From assembly GCA_027627225.1 (NCBI GenBank), contig CM051025.1:56298181-56362180 (forward strand): a stretch of DNA of 64,000 nt, written 5' to 3'. This stretch comes from Congeria kusceri (Eukaryota > Mollusca > Bivalvia > Myida > Dreissenidae). This document shows, piece after piece, positions 38,161 to 50,215 of this stretch. A model generated the notes under the pieces. That model was not told where the DNA came from, searched no databases, and was given only the letters and a program-made list of their open reading frames with translations. How positions within the stretch are numbered: the first letter of the stretch is position 1; every line of letters begins with the position of its first letter. Position numbers and translations under genes: made by a program.

Positions 38161-39351
38161 TTGAACAGTAGCATAGTGATAATCATCATTGTTCCCTCTT
38201 TCAATTTTGTTAAGATATCGTTATAACTTTTGATTGCGAAACGCACTCGTATTATACGCTACGTTCTTAGAAGCAAATTCTATAAAGTATTGTTTTGGTT
38301 AGTATATATTTGTCTTAGTAAAGGTTAGTGACAGATAAATGTAAATATTTTCATTACTAAGAACGTACATTCCTTAATTTTTTTTCTCTGAACCATTTGT
38401 ATTATGTAATATATGTTTAACAGAGTATTCTGAAAACAATGAATGTGCTAAAAAAAAGTGGACAACATGATATTTGCATATCCTCTAAAGTAATGGTTTC
38501 TTTCTGATGGATTTTGTTTCTGGTTCCGTCGCAGATACTGCGTTATCTGTCTTGTTTTACATAATCACACTGACCTACTTCGTATACCAACCAGCACCCA
38601 ACAAGTACAAACACATATGCCAGCGAAAACACAGAGATCTTTTATACTCATTAAACTTTCGGAACTCGAATAATCCAATTCCAAGATTGGAACGTCAAAC
38701 AGCATGGTTAATTTATTTTATAAAGGAAGCCCTCTGTCAATCATTGAATACTATACTGTTGTCAATCAAAAAGTCCTATCCAACCGTAAAACTAAACTAT
38801 TAAAATATCTTAGGGTGAAGAAAACTGTCCGGTAATCTGGTGTATTTTTCAAATCCCTCTCATAGTTTTGTTTCAAACATTTTCATAACCAAGACGACTT
38901 AAAATTACCAAAATGGTGTTGCTCTTCTCAATTTATGTCCAATTAAAATCACCGACTAAATAATTAATCTTTTATAATGTATAACTAATATTTATTTGCA
39001 GTCTCAAATTGCTACTTTTTAAACGGAAAAAGACTATCATTATTGTCACAATAATTAAAGGGACATGTTCACAAATTGACGAATTGACAATTTTTCATCT
39101 TTTTGTCACATATTCCAAAAATAAAAGAACAGTGTATACAAGGGAGCGGAATTACACTACGGACATAGAAATATACGGTAAATACATTTTCGTATATGAG
39201 TAATCATCAGCTGAAATTGATAAAAATATAAAGCGTTTGTAACGCTAAACGTTGGAATAATTTGGAGTGTTTCCGTTGTTTTCATTAAAATTGTTGACAA
39301 CACGTGGATCACTTGCATAAAGCAAATAATGTATGGGGAATTATAGAAATC

Positions 39352-39413
39352 GGAATGACCGAGTGGTTAGCCTTTTATTCCAGAGGTACCGGGTTCGAAC
39401 CCCGGTGAGATCA
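39352..39413 (+). pseudogene. tRNA-like remnant (Leu/Ser-type D arm)
   Basis: GACCGAGTGGTTAG is a good A box. ACCGGGTTCGAACCCCGGT is a perfect T arm with B box. The anticodon arm between them is too short and does not form a 5-bp stem with a 7-base loop, so an anticodon cannot be assigned. It is a Pol III-promoter relic or part of a SINE and not a working tRNA. Confidence 0.65.
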
Positions 39414-39499
39414 ATGTTTTTCTTTTCATTTTTATTTCAAGTCCTTTTTCGGTTATTAGATTGGGGTTTGTCGTTGGGCGGGCGGGGTGGCGGATTCAA

Positions 39500-40565
39500 C
39501 TTTTCGTTTCCGCTCTCTAACTCGAGAACGGATTGAGATATTTAATGCAACTTCATAGATAGATACCTTATATCGAGACCGTTACTAAAAATAGAAAAAC
39601 GGTTTACACTCAATAACTTGAGAGCGCATCGAGATATTTTAATGAAACTTCATACATAGATACCTTATATTGAGACCTCGCATGTGATTGTATATGGGGT
39701 GGATGCGGTCACCGTTACTAAAAATAATGGGGTGGGAGGGGTCAAGGTCACTTGCTAAAAATAGAAAAAAGCTTTTCGCTCAATAACTTGAGAACTCATC
39801 GAGTTATTTTAATGAAACTTCATACATAGATACCTTATATAGAGACCTCGCTTGGGATTGCATATTGGGTGGGTGGGGTCAAGGTCACCGTTACTAAAAA
39901 TAGAAAAACGGTTTCCGCTCAATAACTTAAGCACGCATCGAGTTATTTTATTGAAACTTCATACATATATTCCGTATATCCAGACATTGCTTGAGATTTA
40001 ATATGGGTTGTGTGGGGTCAAGGTCACCGTTACTAAAAATAGAAAACGGTTTCCGCTCAATAACTTGAGAACGTATCAAGATATTTGAATGAAACGTCAT
40101 ACATAGATACCTTGTATCCAGACACTGCTTGGGATTGCATATGGGGTGGGTGGGGTCAAAGTCATCGTTACTAACAATAGAACAATGGTTTTCGCTCAAT
40201 AACTTGACAACGCATACAGATATTTTAATGATACTTCATACATAGATACCATATATAGAGGTCTTACTTGGGATTGCTTATGGGGTGGGTGGGATCAAGG
40301 TCGCCGTTACTAAAAATAGAAAAATGGTTTTCGCTCAATAACTTTAGAAGCCATCAAGATATTTGAATGAAACTTCATACATAGATAACTTATATCTAGA
40401 CCACGCTTGAGATTGCTTATGGGGTGGGTGGGATGAAGGTCAATGTTACTAAAAATAGAAAAACTCTTTCAGCACAATAACTTGAGAACGTATTGCAATA
40501 TATATTAATGAAACGTTATACATAGATACCTTATAACGAGACCTCGTTGGGATTGCATATGGCAC
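39500..40565. repeat. ~139-bp satellite-like tandem array, about 7.5 units
   Basis: The phrase GTTTCCGCTCAATAACTTGA (with changes) starts units near 39772, 39911, 40049, 40188, 40327 and 40466, with periods of 138-139. Each unit continues with ATGAAACTTCATACATAGAT, a GAGACC block, GGGGTGGGTGGGGTCAAGGT and CACCGTTACTAAAAATAGAA or variants. One unit near 39602-39771 is longer (about 170) through an internal partial duplication. Copies differ by several percent. It lies inside the element at 39057-40755. Confidence 0.92.
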
Positions 40566-41382
40566 CCGGAACTTTCTTTTATTATTGTGTTGACTTTCAT
40601 GCATTTCGTTCGAAAAATTTGGTTTTCGTGGAATTTCCAGGTTTCTTGTCTTGTTATTATACTTGAGCTCTTTAGTTCCTATGCTTAAATCTGTCAAGTT
40701 AAAACATTTGATGGCATATTTAAAAAAATGCGAAAATATGTGAACAAGTCCCTTTCACTCGCACAACTGCAAATGCCGTGAAAGTGTTAAGTGCGTTTTT
40801 GTTAGAAAAACAACCGATAACCGTAAACAATAAAAATAATGGTGTTTGATGAATATATTCATATTTTCAGGAGTATTATCAGAAACAAACAAACATCACA
40901 CATCCATCAAAATAATAAATGATACATAATCATTAAATTCATAATAAAATTACGACATTTCATAAAATGTTGTGTTTGCAGAGACCCACTATAATCGGAA
41001 ATCAACTGAATTCCCAAGAATACCATGTGCGAACGTAACACGAACGTTTTCACAGACCGTTCTGAAGACATTGATCATGCTTTAAAACATTACAAGTATG
41101 TCTATAAGATAAAGTCATATCCTACACAATTTATATAGTTTATGAATATATCTAAGCTGTACAACGTTTATATAATCATTGATGTTAGCCTTAATGTTTT
41201 AGGGAAAACTGAATTACATTTTGATTATAATATCCTTCACAGTTTCTTTTCAGATTGGTTCAATTTCTATTTCCGTCTCAGCTATTGCGTGATCTGTCTT
41301 GTTATACGTAATCACAATAAGTGAATGATCTACATGTATTACCCAACGAATGCAAATGTGTATTTTCCAAATATAATAGATT

Positions 41383-42113
41383 AACAAGAGGCACTCGAGT
41401 GCCTGTATCGCTCCTCTGGCTTATTAAGTAAGAAGTGTGTGAAGCGAAAGGACCCTGATATGCTATATAAGGATATAAAGCCCTGCCCTCTGGCGGCCAT
41501 GTTTTTTTACAAATCAAAATAATTTAAAGTTTTTTGGTAGAGACACGCCTAAGGAACATTTTGTATTGTTTCTTAATCCAACCAGTTGTTTCTGACAAGA
41601 AGACTTAAAGTTTTCAATATAGCAAGATAAGGAAAAATGGCCCGACCCCTGGCATCCATGTTTTTCAACGGAGCGAAACCATTTGAGCAACTTTGTTAGA
41701 GAACTATGCAAGGAACTTGTCTGTGAAATTAATTTGATATTCAACTAATGGTTTTTGACAAGAAGCTTATCCAAGTTTTAAATTTAGCGATATAAGGAAA
41801 AATGGCTCATTCCCCTGGTGGGCATGTTTTTCAACGGAGCAGAACCATTAGATAAACTTTGGTGCAGAACCATCCAAGGAACAGATGATGCCGTTTAAAG
41901 ATTTTCTATTTATAGCTTTGGCGGCCATCTTGCGCATCGGATTGGAACCATTTTAACAACTTTTGCATAGGACCACCCAAAGAACATAAAATTTTAACAA
42001 AGTTAGCCTAACGGTTTCAGAGGAGATGCTGTTTAAAGAAATAGTGTACGTACGCACGCGCGATGGACGAACCGCCATGACATAAGCTCGCTGACCTTCG
42101 GCCAGTGGAGCGA
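41383..42113. mobile_element. non-autonomous Helitron-like element
   Basis: Starts TTAACAAGAGGCACTCGAGT then GCCTGTATCGCTCC, with a small palindrome. It has about three ~160-bp cores, each running …CCATGTTTTTCAACGGAGC…AAGGAAC…GATATAAGGAAAAATGGC…. It ends in the hairpin GACCTTCGGCCAGTGGAGCG. The paralogous unit near 47.57 kb lacks it, which supports these boundaries. No coding capacity. Confidence 0.7.
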
Positions 42114-43470
42114 AGCAGATATTATTATCATGGTTAAAATGAAACATATTGTACTGATTAGGATTAAGACAAACAAAAGGGCCGCAATTTAATAAAATAT
42201 GATGCCTTACAATGATGCGAAGACGCCATTCTGTTTGTTCCCGTCTATAAAAGGTTCAAAGACATATACGGTAGTTAAAAGCTGCTTACTTTCATTTATT
42301 ACACCTACGCTTGCAAATTAAGTACATATATATCCGGAGTGCCGACATGTCAAGAACGAAAAATAACATCTTTGTGCTTACTAACGCAGTAGTAGTAAAC
42401 TCGATTATACAATTTTTCAAACTTAATGTATTCATGTACTTTCATTACAAATAGTGTTATTTGTCGTATTATTTGTCTAAATTATTTATATTTAAGTGTC
42501 TTGTATTAGCGTTAGAAACTGTCATTTTGTAGTACTAGTATATTAAGTGTTACACATGCCAAAGACTCTGATTGTAAGTGTGGTTATATTTATACTACAA
42601 TTACTTGTTATGTCTCACAAGTGATTTTGCTTAGGCCAGAGTTTTTTTTATTTCTTGGTTCTCAGACATTTTTAGAAAAATGTCCGGTTGGAGGGTGGAA
42701 AAAAATAAAAATAAAAAACAACAATACAGAATTGAGTAAATTAATGACTAGAATTTCACAAATGGAAATGGGCAGTGATATTAAAATCTGTATGCATTAT
42801 TACTTACAAAAATCATATTACAAAACATTAACTTAATCACTACATGATACACATGACATTAATACCAATAATAGTTACATTAAAATGGAGTCTTTATCAT
42901 ATAAAAACTACTGTTAAAATATGCTAACACTTAAACACAGTACGTCAGATATCGCTGGACAGTGGCTATATTATATGTATAACAGAAACATGTTTAATAA
43001 AGTGAAAACTAACTGATTACATTTTATTAATAAATCAATATACACCAATGAAATTTGTTAATTATAATGTTGATATAAAATTATAAATGTGTATTTAATA
43101 CAATGATTCTAAGATCATAATTTGTTTCTACTGAGAATTTTCTTCTGACTTCAACTGTTGCATGATGTATAAAATAACAGAGAGCAGATCCTATAAATCA
43201 TACAGCGATATACAGTCACAATGTATGTAACATGAAATTTAGTCATTTCTTTAGCATTTTGTTTGCATTCCGTTTAACAGATTGAAACACTTTCATACGG
43301 TCAGTTTTACAATATCGGGTACATTCTACAAATGTTTAATTTATTTGCTTTTTGGAAAAATCGGGTCGGCGGATCCGAGAACCAAGAAATCAAAAAACTC
43401 GCCTAATCAACCGATACATTTTGAAACCACACGCAATTACTCCCGTTTGATTTAAGTTCTCTCTGCATTC

Positions 43471-43529
43471 AGTGGATTGGACATACACAGTGTAAAGGTC
43501 AGTGGATTGGACATACACAGTGTAAAGGT
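43471..43529. repeat. perfect 30-bp tandem duplication
   Basis: AGTGGATTGGACATACACAG followed by TGTAAAGGTC occurs twice in a row (43471-43500 and 43501-43529, last base aside). The equivalent place in the 49.0-kb copy has one unit (TGTTGGACACTCACTGTATAAAGGT), so the duplication is recent and private to this copy. Confidence 0.95.
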
Positions 43530-45189
43530 AATAAAACGGACCCAGTGACAAGAGTTACAGAACAGGATGTTCGCCATTAAGATGGCTGTAACTTTTTTTT
43601 ATCTTTTAAAATCTATTTTGGTCCGACAGGCAATTGGCCAACAAGTCAGTAGGGAAACAAGCTTATTGTTACACTAGACATTTCATGGAGGACTACAACC
43701 ACGTATTTGAGACTGGGGCATTTAATTGTATTTCTTTATAGTTGGATGGTAAGGGTCGAGGAAAACGAAGAAGCAAAACACATTCAGCCAAGAATGTCAG
43801 TACAGAAGAGTCATTGGGATTATCATACAGACAGAATATCACATTATAAGGGCATTCGCTTTCCAATTATGTCGACTTTCAAATAATTTATAATCTTTCT
43901 GCGAGCACAAGCAATGTTCTGTTTGGAAACTTGTGTTTTGTGTTTGATATGTGTTTTTGTGATGTCCTGTGTATTGTTTTTGGCAATTGGTCACTTGCCA
44001 TAAATAAAAGACCTAGGGCTGCTAATAAGAGTTCTCTCCTGCTGTCGTAACTGGAGTTTCGCTTTGTTTATATTTGATAATCTTGTGTTTTTAAGTAGAA
44101 GTGAAATAACATAAATGTTAATATTATGTTTTAATCATTAGTTAATCATTATTGCTGTTGACGCACACGTATATTCGTTGTTATTGTGTCAAAATGCGCA
44201 TAACCCCTAGTTGTAAACGTTAATAGGTATTTATCGTCTGCCTACACCACGTGACGTATGAACACCGCGTCGCTTTGTATTGTTGAATGAACAGAATTGG
44301 ACCCACCTTGTTTGATCTAAAAACTATCTTGTTCAATCAAAAGCAATAATCTCGCCGTGGAAACAAATATATCTGACACAATTGTTACAAAAGAAATCCC
44401 TTGTCAGAGAATTTGATTTTCTGTAATTGAAAAACTGACGGCATCACCAGAAAGCTTTTTTTATTATTTTTATTTGGTATCTTATATATTAAGTCTTCGA
44501 ATCTTTTATGCTCAGGAACACACAGACTAGCATCTGCGCATTATTTCTTTGTAGCATATTTGTATTGAATGATGGTCATGTCTATCTAAGTTGTAATGGA
44601 AATGCAATGTTCCATCATTATATTAAAAAAATCTCCATGTTGTACTTGTATATAATAATGTATTCTGGAAATATACTTGAACTATTATAATAATAAGAAT
44701 AATAAAACGTATTGTCATTATCATTCCTTGGTCTTCACCTAAATCATACAATACAATAAGAGATTGCTCAAACTTTGCAGCTAATGGTGGACTGAACTAA
44801 CTCTTTTTTAAACTCCAGACGAAAATCTTGGAATCGATAGTCATTTTTGTTAAGAATATAGAAATTATGAAGCTTATTTCAGGTACATATATGAAATGTC
44901 AAATACTAAATCGCGTTAGGATTAAGCATGACCTTTGCAACATACAGTTTATTTCCATTTGTCATTAAGCTGCAAAACAAAAATAGCCGTCAATGTGAAT
45001 ATAGGAGGAAAAGTGATCGATTGGTTATTATTAGTTTTTGTGTGCACGTTTTCAACGTGGTTAATTTATACAATATATTAGTCGCTTTAAAAGCTAAGGT
45101 TAAGTCTGCCTAAAACAAATAACTAATTATAACTATTCAACATAATAGCTAAACACTGCACTGACTATTAAAATCTCTCTATTAGTGTT

Positions 45190-45640
45190 TTACTTTAAAT
45201 AGTAGAATATATATTTTTGGGCACAACATTTATTTCATAGACTATTCTGAAGACATTGAACATGCTTTGAAATCACAACTGTGTCTAATTATATATATAC
45301 ATAACCTTGCTAGGGTATAGAATTTATGGATATATCTACAACTTTTATTGATGTTAACCTTAATAATCTTCATTGTTTTACGTATAACTGGACTACATGA
45401 TAATTGCATTTCCTCTACATTAATGTTTTCTTTCTAAATGGTTCCGTTTCTGGCTCCGACGCAGATCTGTCTTGTTTTACATAAAAACACTAAGTGAATA
45501 AATTACTTCGTATGCCAGTACCCAACAGGTACAAACGCAGAACCCAACACGTACGCCAACGAAAATGCAGATGTCTTTTATATTCGTTGAATTTTAGAAC
45601 TCGCATAATCCAATTTCAAGATTTGAACGTCAAGCATTAA
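45190..45640 (+). repeat. partial segmental copy C
   Basis: Contains ACATTGAACATGCTTTGAAA, CGCAGATCTGTCTTGTTTTACA and TACCCAACAGG, matching blocks in units B and D and at about 38.48-38.70 kb. The 38.5-kb copy also matches a stretch here ending ATCCAATT(T/C)CAAGATT then TGGAACGTCAA or similar. Only part of the larger unit is present. Confidence 0.65.
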
Positions 45641-46130
45641 TTACATGTTTCATAACAAGCAAAACAATTCAACGCTTTAAATGAAGCAAATCGTGTTTAA
45701 TTTGAATTGATTTAAATTGTTTTATCTCTTGAAACTGGATCTGTATGAACAAATATATGTCAAACTGCAATGAAAGAACAAAATATAATAATATAAAACA
45801 TTGTAATCACTTTAGAGAAGATAATGGTAAATTGAATTATGAAGGAAATCCGCGCTCAATCTTTCCATAGACGAACTTTCATTTAAACGAAATAGCATTC
45901 TACCACACACGGCTGTTTGTTATTATGCAGTATAAAAGGGTCAATGACATAACATCCGAGATAATATATGAGAGAAAATAGCTTCCTGGTTTTCCAATAA
46001 CAAACAAAATTCGATTTTCTGACAGAAGCTTCCTTTTTTATTAAATGCCAGATAAATTTTTTTCCTCGGTGAGATAATTGCTTTTCAAAGAAACGATACG
46101 TTGGTCAAATTCCGTTCATTAAAAAAAAAA

Positions 46131-46620
46131 GTTGTGTGTATGCGTCTAGTATATACGTGTACGTATATACCGGATGTGGGCAGGCATGTGGTATGAGCAA
46201 ACTGGTCCCAATAACAAAGAATATTTGTTTACATTCAGAGTGAGCCATAAGGACCTACTATGATTAAATTCTAAACGTCTCCTCTGTACGGATATTTGTT
46301 ATCTTAATAGGTGTTTTAGTTACTAGTTTTTGTCTTCTTTTTTTTCCTTGACCTTTATAGTAATAATGGGATCCAAGTTGTGTTCATGCGTCTAGTATAT
46401 ACGTGTACGTATATTCTTGACAACGAACGGATGTGGGCAGACATGTGGTATGAGCAACTGGGCTAAATAACAACAAATATTTGGTTGCGTTCAGAGTGAA
46501 CCATAAGGACCTACTATGATTTAATTTTAAACGTCTCCTCTGTACGGATATTTATTATCTGTTCATTGTTTTCGTTACTTGTTTTTTTCTTGACCTTTAT
46601 AGTATTAATGGGATCCAAAC
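46131..46620. repeat. 246-bp direct tandem duplication
   Basis: GTTGTGTGTATGCGTCTAGT at 46131 recurs (GTTGTGTTCATGCGTCTAGT) at 46377. Both copies continue through ATATACGTGTACGTATAT, GATGTGGGCAG, CATAAGGACCTACTATGATT and CGTCTCCTCTGTACGGATAT to TAATGGGATCCAA. The second copy runs into the small minus-strand open frame at 46514-46732. Confidence 0.92.
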
Positions 46621-46732
46621 GTTGAAAGGTCATATTTGTCACAGTAAAAGGGTTTTCAGTCCTCCTAGAAATGTCTAATACACCAGTAAACCTGTTTTCA
46701 AACTGACAGTTGCCCGTCGGACCACGAGACAT
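46514..46732 (-). CDS. hypothetical 72-aa ORF of a five-copy family
   Basis: Opens MSRGPTGNCQFENRF and closes EETFKIKS before TAG, with a lysine-rich second half. No signal peptide, membrane segment or known domain is seen. Four other places in the window (43.62, 49.14, 56.4 and 58.8 kb) show related sequence over both the RG-P/S-TGN start and the later E-N-E-x-AKHIK part. All of those are broken by stops or frame changes, and only this copy begins with ATG. About 110 bases upstream, minus-strand TTATAAAACTGTT could be a TATA box, and it is conserved in the 49.06-kb copy. It may be a real small gene, a relic, or chance openness in a repeat. The function is unknown. Confidence 0.25.
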   Translation of the reverse strand: MSRGPTGNCQFENRFTGVLDISRRTENPFTVTNMTFQRLDPINTIKVKKKTSNENNEQIINIRTEETFKIKS

Positions 46733-47249
46733 TTTCTAAGGATTCCGAGTGCTACAGACTCCTAATGACGATTATCCTGTTCCGTGACTCTGTCGCCAGA
46801 ACAGTTTTATAACTTGGATGCAGCATGTGTTCAGTGAAACTGAATGTAGCTAGGGTTTAATTAGACATGAGTATGTTTGTATTGGTCTTCTCGTAAACTC
46901 AGTATACGTCATTGTAACACGCAACATTTATAATATATAATATGAATTTTTTTTTATTTCTCAAGAAAACCTTGAACGAACGTACACAACTTAATGCTAA
47001 CGGCAATTGACACAATACCACTACTACCTATACAATTAATGCCTAACGTATTTATTAACCGCTCTAAAAAATTCCACTACCTACTAAGTTCAAAGGAGCA
47101 AAAAATTTTGAATTGTTAAAGAGTAAAAAATCTGAAAACAGGAAACTACAAAAAACACCAACAATGAAATATTTAGGTATCAAATATATTCATTAGGATT
47201 ATTTTAGACGGCACATAAATCCGGAACAACTGAAAATCATTGGAACGAT

Positions 47250-50215
47250 AACAGTATTTTTCACACACCGATTTTGATCATGCTTTAAAATTACGAATGT
47301 GTACACATACTATAAACATATTCTACACAAAATGTATAATTTATAAGTATATCAAACTTTTATATAATAATTGATGTTAGTCAAAATATATCAGGGAAAA
47401 CCGCACGACATTTTGATTATAGTTTCCTTCACAGTAATGGTTTCTTTCATATTGAATCAGTTTCTGTTTTCGTCTCAGTTATTGCGTTATCTGTCTTGTT
47501 TTACATAATCACAATAAGAGAGTGGTCCACATAGAATACCCAACGAGTGCAAACGTACATTCTGACAGATAAAAAGACATTATGGTTATATCATGATGAA
47601 ACATCTTGTATTCATTACGATTAAGAGGAAAACGGTCCGCCATTTAATATTAATATGAGGCGTGTCGTGGGAAACCCGGGCTTAATGCATGTGCGTAAAG
47701 TGTCGTCCCGTGCAGTCTGAAGCCAACGGTCTTTTGAGAGGGTAATTTTCAAAACAGGTATTGCGGAAAACTACTTCTTTTGTTTGCAGGCTATTCGTCG
47801 GTAAATCGAAACCAGAAAGGGTCCTTCTTCAAACAGCAAAATTTCACACCCGCTTTCTTATATTTTAATTATTTAAAATAATGTATGTAATATGTATTAA
47901 CATGTGTATATCATGTGATTTATTTCAATTACAGTTTGTAAAAAGCTCAATTCATTAAAAAAACCACTTTAAACTAATGACACCCATACTTTTGCTATTT
48001 ACTTGTATTTAACCGAAATATTTACCGGAGTGTCCTGGAGTAAGGCCACCAAAATTAATGCGCTACGTCGGTTATTTTTGACTCGTTGCGAAAGTAATTT
48101 TTTCTTGTAACCAATTCTCATTCTGAATATTTTGACAACACATTACTGCAATTTATTAATTTTTAACTGTACTATGGACAAACGAGAGCTTGCATCATAT
48201 GATCTATTTTGACACAGTAGGCTATGCACAAAGATCTATAAATAAACATGTTTATTTATAGAGTTTTGGCTAAGAAGCACTAACAATCGGTGCGCCTAAC
48301 TACTACGCTTCATCGGTTATTCTGGCCCTTGCAGATTGGCTTGTTAACTGGCATGTATATAATTCCGTTTGCATAAGATAATTAGCTTGAACAAAATATT
48401 TGTTCGTTACTTACAAATTAGTTTTCATTATGATGTTGTATACTATTGAATAAGAACCCAAATTATTAAGTTTAAAGGTGGAAAACTGAACTTCAAACAA
48501 ATGTTTCCTTTAAGCAAACATGCACTCATAATTCTCATGATTTTAATTTATTTTGTTGCCAACAGTCTTTCTTCGCTGTCAGCGTTTTGATTCTGATAAC
48601 AGCTACAATGCACTAGAATACACAATTTGTCAAGGTAATCTGCTAATGTACTTTCATTACAAAATAATATTTGTCGAATGTTTTTGTCCTAAATTTATAT
48701 TAACATTTAAGTATCTTTTAACTAATGTTAGAAATATTAACATTTAAGTATCTTTTAACTAATGCTAAAAATCATTATTTTGTAATATAATTATTTAATG
48801 TGCAATCATTTCTTCTTACTAGTGACATATAAAGTCGTCTATATAGATATACTGTGGCACTTATACTGTGCATTCGAAGCTGATATTGTAGTTCTCAAAA
48901 AAAAACAACTACAATAACATCTAATGTGTCACAAGTGACTAATTGCCATATGCTGATTTTGTTAATTAACCGATACTTCTTGAAGACACACGCAAGTACT
49001 CCCGTTTGATTAAGTCCACGCTTCATTCATTTGTGTTGGACACTCACTGTATAAAGGTTATAAAACTGTTAGGTGATAGAGTCTCGGAACAGGATATTCA
49101 CCATTAAGATGGCTGTAACCCCTGGGATCTTCTAAAACCTTTCGTGGTCCGATAGGCAGTTTGAGAAACAAGTCAGTTGGGAAACAAGTTTACTGTTACA
49201 CTAAACATTTCAGGAAGGACTAAAACAATGTATTTGTGACGCATTTTACTTTTGTCTTTTTCTTTATCGATGCGTGGTAAAGGTCGAGGAAAACGAAGGA
49301 GCAAAACACATTAAGAAGAATATCAGTACAAAGGAGTCATTTAGACTTCGATAAAGACGGAAGCTCGCAGCATGAACGGCATTCTTTTTCGACTTTAAAT
49401 TCATTTTATAATCATTCTGCAAATAAAAGCAATATCATGTCTGAAACTTGATAATCTTGTGTTACTCAAATGAAGTGAAATAATACGAATGTTAATATTA
49501 TTATAATAACCATTAGTAGGTCATATATAAATGTACATGTATATGCGTTGTGACTGCGACAAATTGTTCATGCCCTTTGCATTTATGGACTGCCTACACC
49601 ACGAGATACACGAACACCATATCGCTATGTATTTTTGAATGAACGGAAATTGATCCACTTGTGTGAACTACATAACGTCTTTTCAAAGAAAAGCAATGAT
49701 TCCTCCGAGAAAATATTTGTTTATGGCACAATTGATACAATAGGAAGCACTTGTCCCAAAATCGGACTTCTGTAATTGGAAAACTCGCGGCATTTCCATG
49801 ATGATTTTTGTTTATCTCGTATCTTACATATTAGGTCTTTGAACCTTTTATACTGAGGAATAGACTAGCGTTTGCGCATTATTGCTTTGTAGCATGTTGT
49901 ATTGAATGATGGTAACGTCTGTCTCAATTTTAATGGAAATGCAATGTTTCATCATTGTATTAACATACTATATTTTGTATATACATGTACGTTGTCTGGA
50001 AATATACGTGAAATGCTATAATAATAATTATGATTATACGTGTTTTCAATATCATTCCCTGATATACACCATGATCAACGACACAATTTAAGAGATTGCT
50101 TAAAATTTGCAGCTAAATGATGGCCTGAAATAACCATTTTAACACGTGTTAAACATGGAATCGAAACTTATTTTTAATTAAGACAATGGGAATTGTGAAG
50201 ATTATTCCAGGTACA
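47250..50215 (+). repeat. segmental repeat unit D
   Basis: Direct paralog of 40980-44890, shorter because it lacks the Helitron-like insertion. The best match is 48960-50215 against 43340-44890, continuous apart from small indels. It has its own MITE fragment at 47658. A TATA-like GGTTATAAAACTG occurs at 49058, upstream of the decayed RGPIG-coding stretch. No intact gene recognised. Confidence 0.75.
47658..47712 (+). mobile_element. truncated end of the GGCG(T/C)G-type MITE
   Basis: GAGGCGTGTCGTGGGAAACC followed by CGGGCTTAATGCATGTGCGT and AAAGTGTCGTCCCG matches the terminal ~55 bases of the elements at 29117 and 61063. The opposite end is missing. Confidence 0.85.

Larger units (their letters stand above)
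39057..40755. mobile_element. composite 1.7-kb element with inverted ends
   Basis: The left end AAAGGGACATGTTCACA (39057-39073) and the reverse complement of the right end (40739-40755) match at 16 of 17 bases. Between them lie the phrase TATAAAGCGTTTGTAACGCT, a tRNA-like piece and a ~139-bp tandem array. No protein frame is supported. It may be one mobile unit or an older repeat expanded inside. Confidence 0.6.
40980..44890 (+). repeat. segmental repeat unit B
   Basis: Diverged direct copy of 47250-50215. Matching blocks occur in the same order. They are TTGATCATGCTTTAAAA (41070), GCGTGATCTGTCTTGTTATACG (41285) and CATGTACTTTCATTACAAA (42433). Further blocks are CACGCAATTACTCCCGTTTG (43430), ATTAAGATGGCTGTAAC (43575), GTCGAGGAAAACGAAG (43754) and TTGAATGATGG (44565). 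Unit B also contains the Helitron-like insertion at 41383-42113. A TATA-like TCTATAAAAGG sits at 42244. No full-length gene is recognised. Confidence 0.75.

Noticed and set aside
38507..38803. 98-aa ORF with a hydrophobic stretch
   Set aside because: The paralogous sequence at 45.4, 41.2 and 47.4 kb does not keep the frame, so the openness looks accidental.
39948..40199. 83-aa ORF with an internal repeat
   Set aside because: It is a translation of two ~139-bp satellite units. Neighbouring units do not keep the frame.
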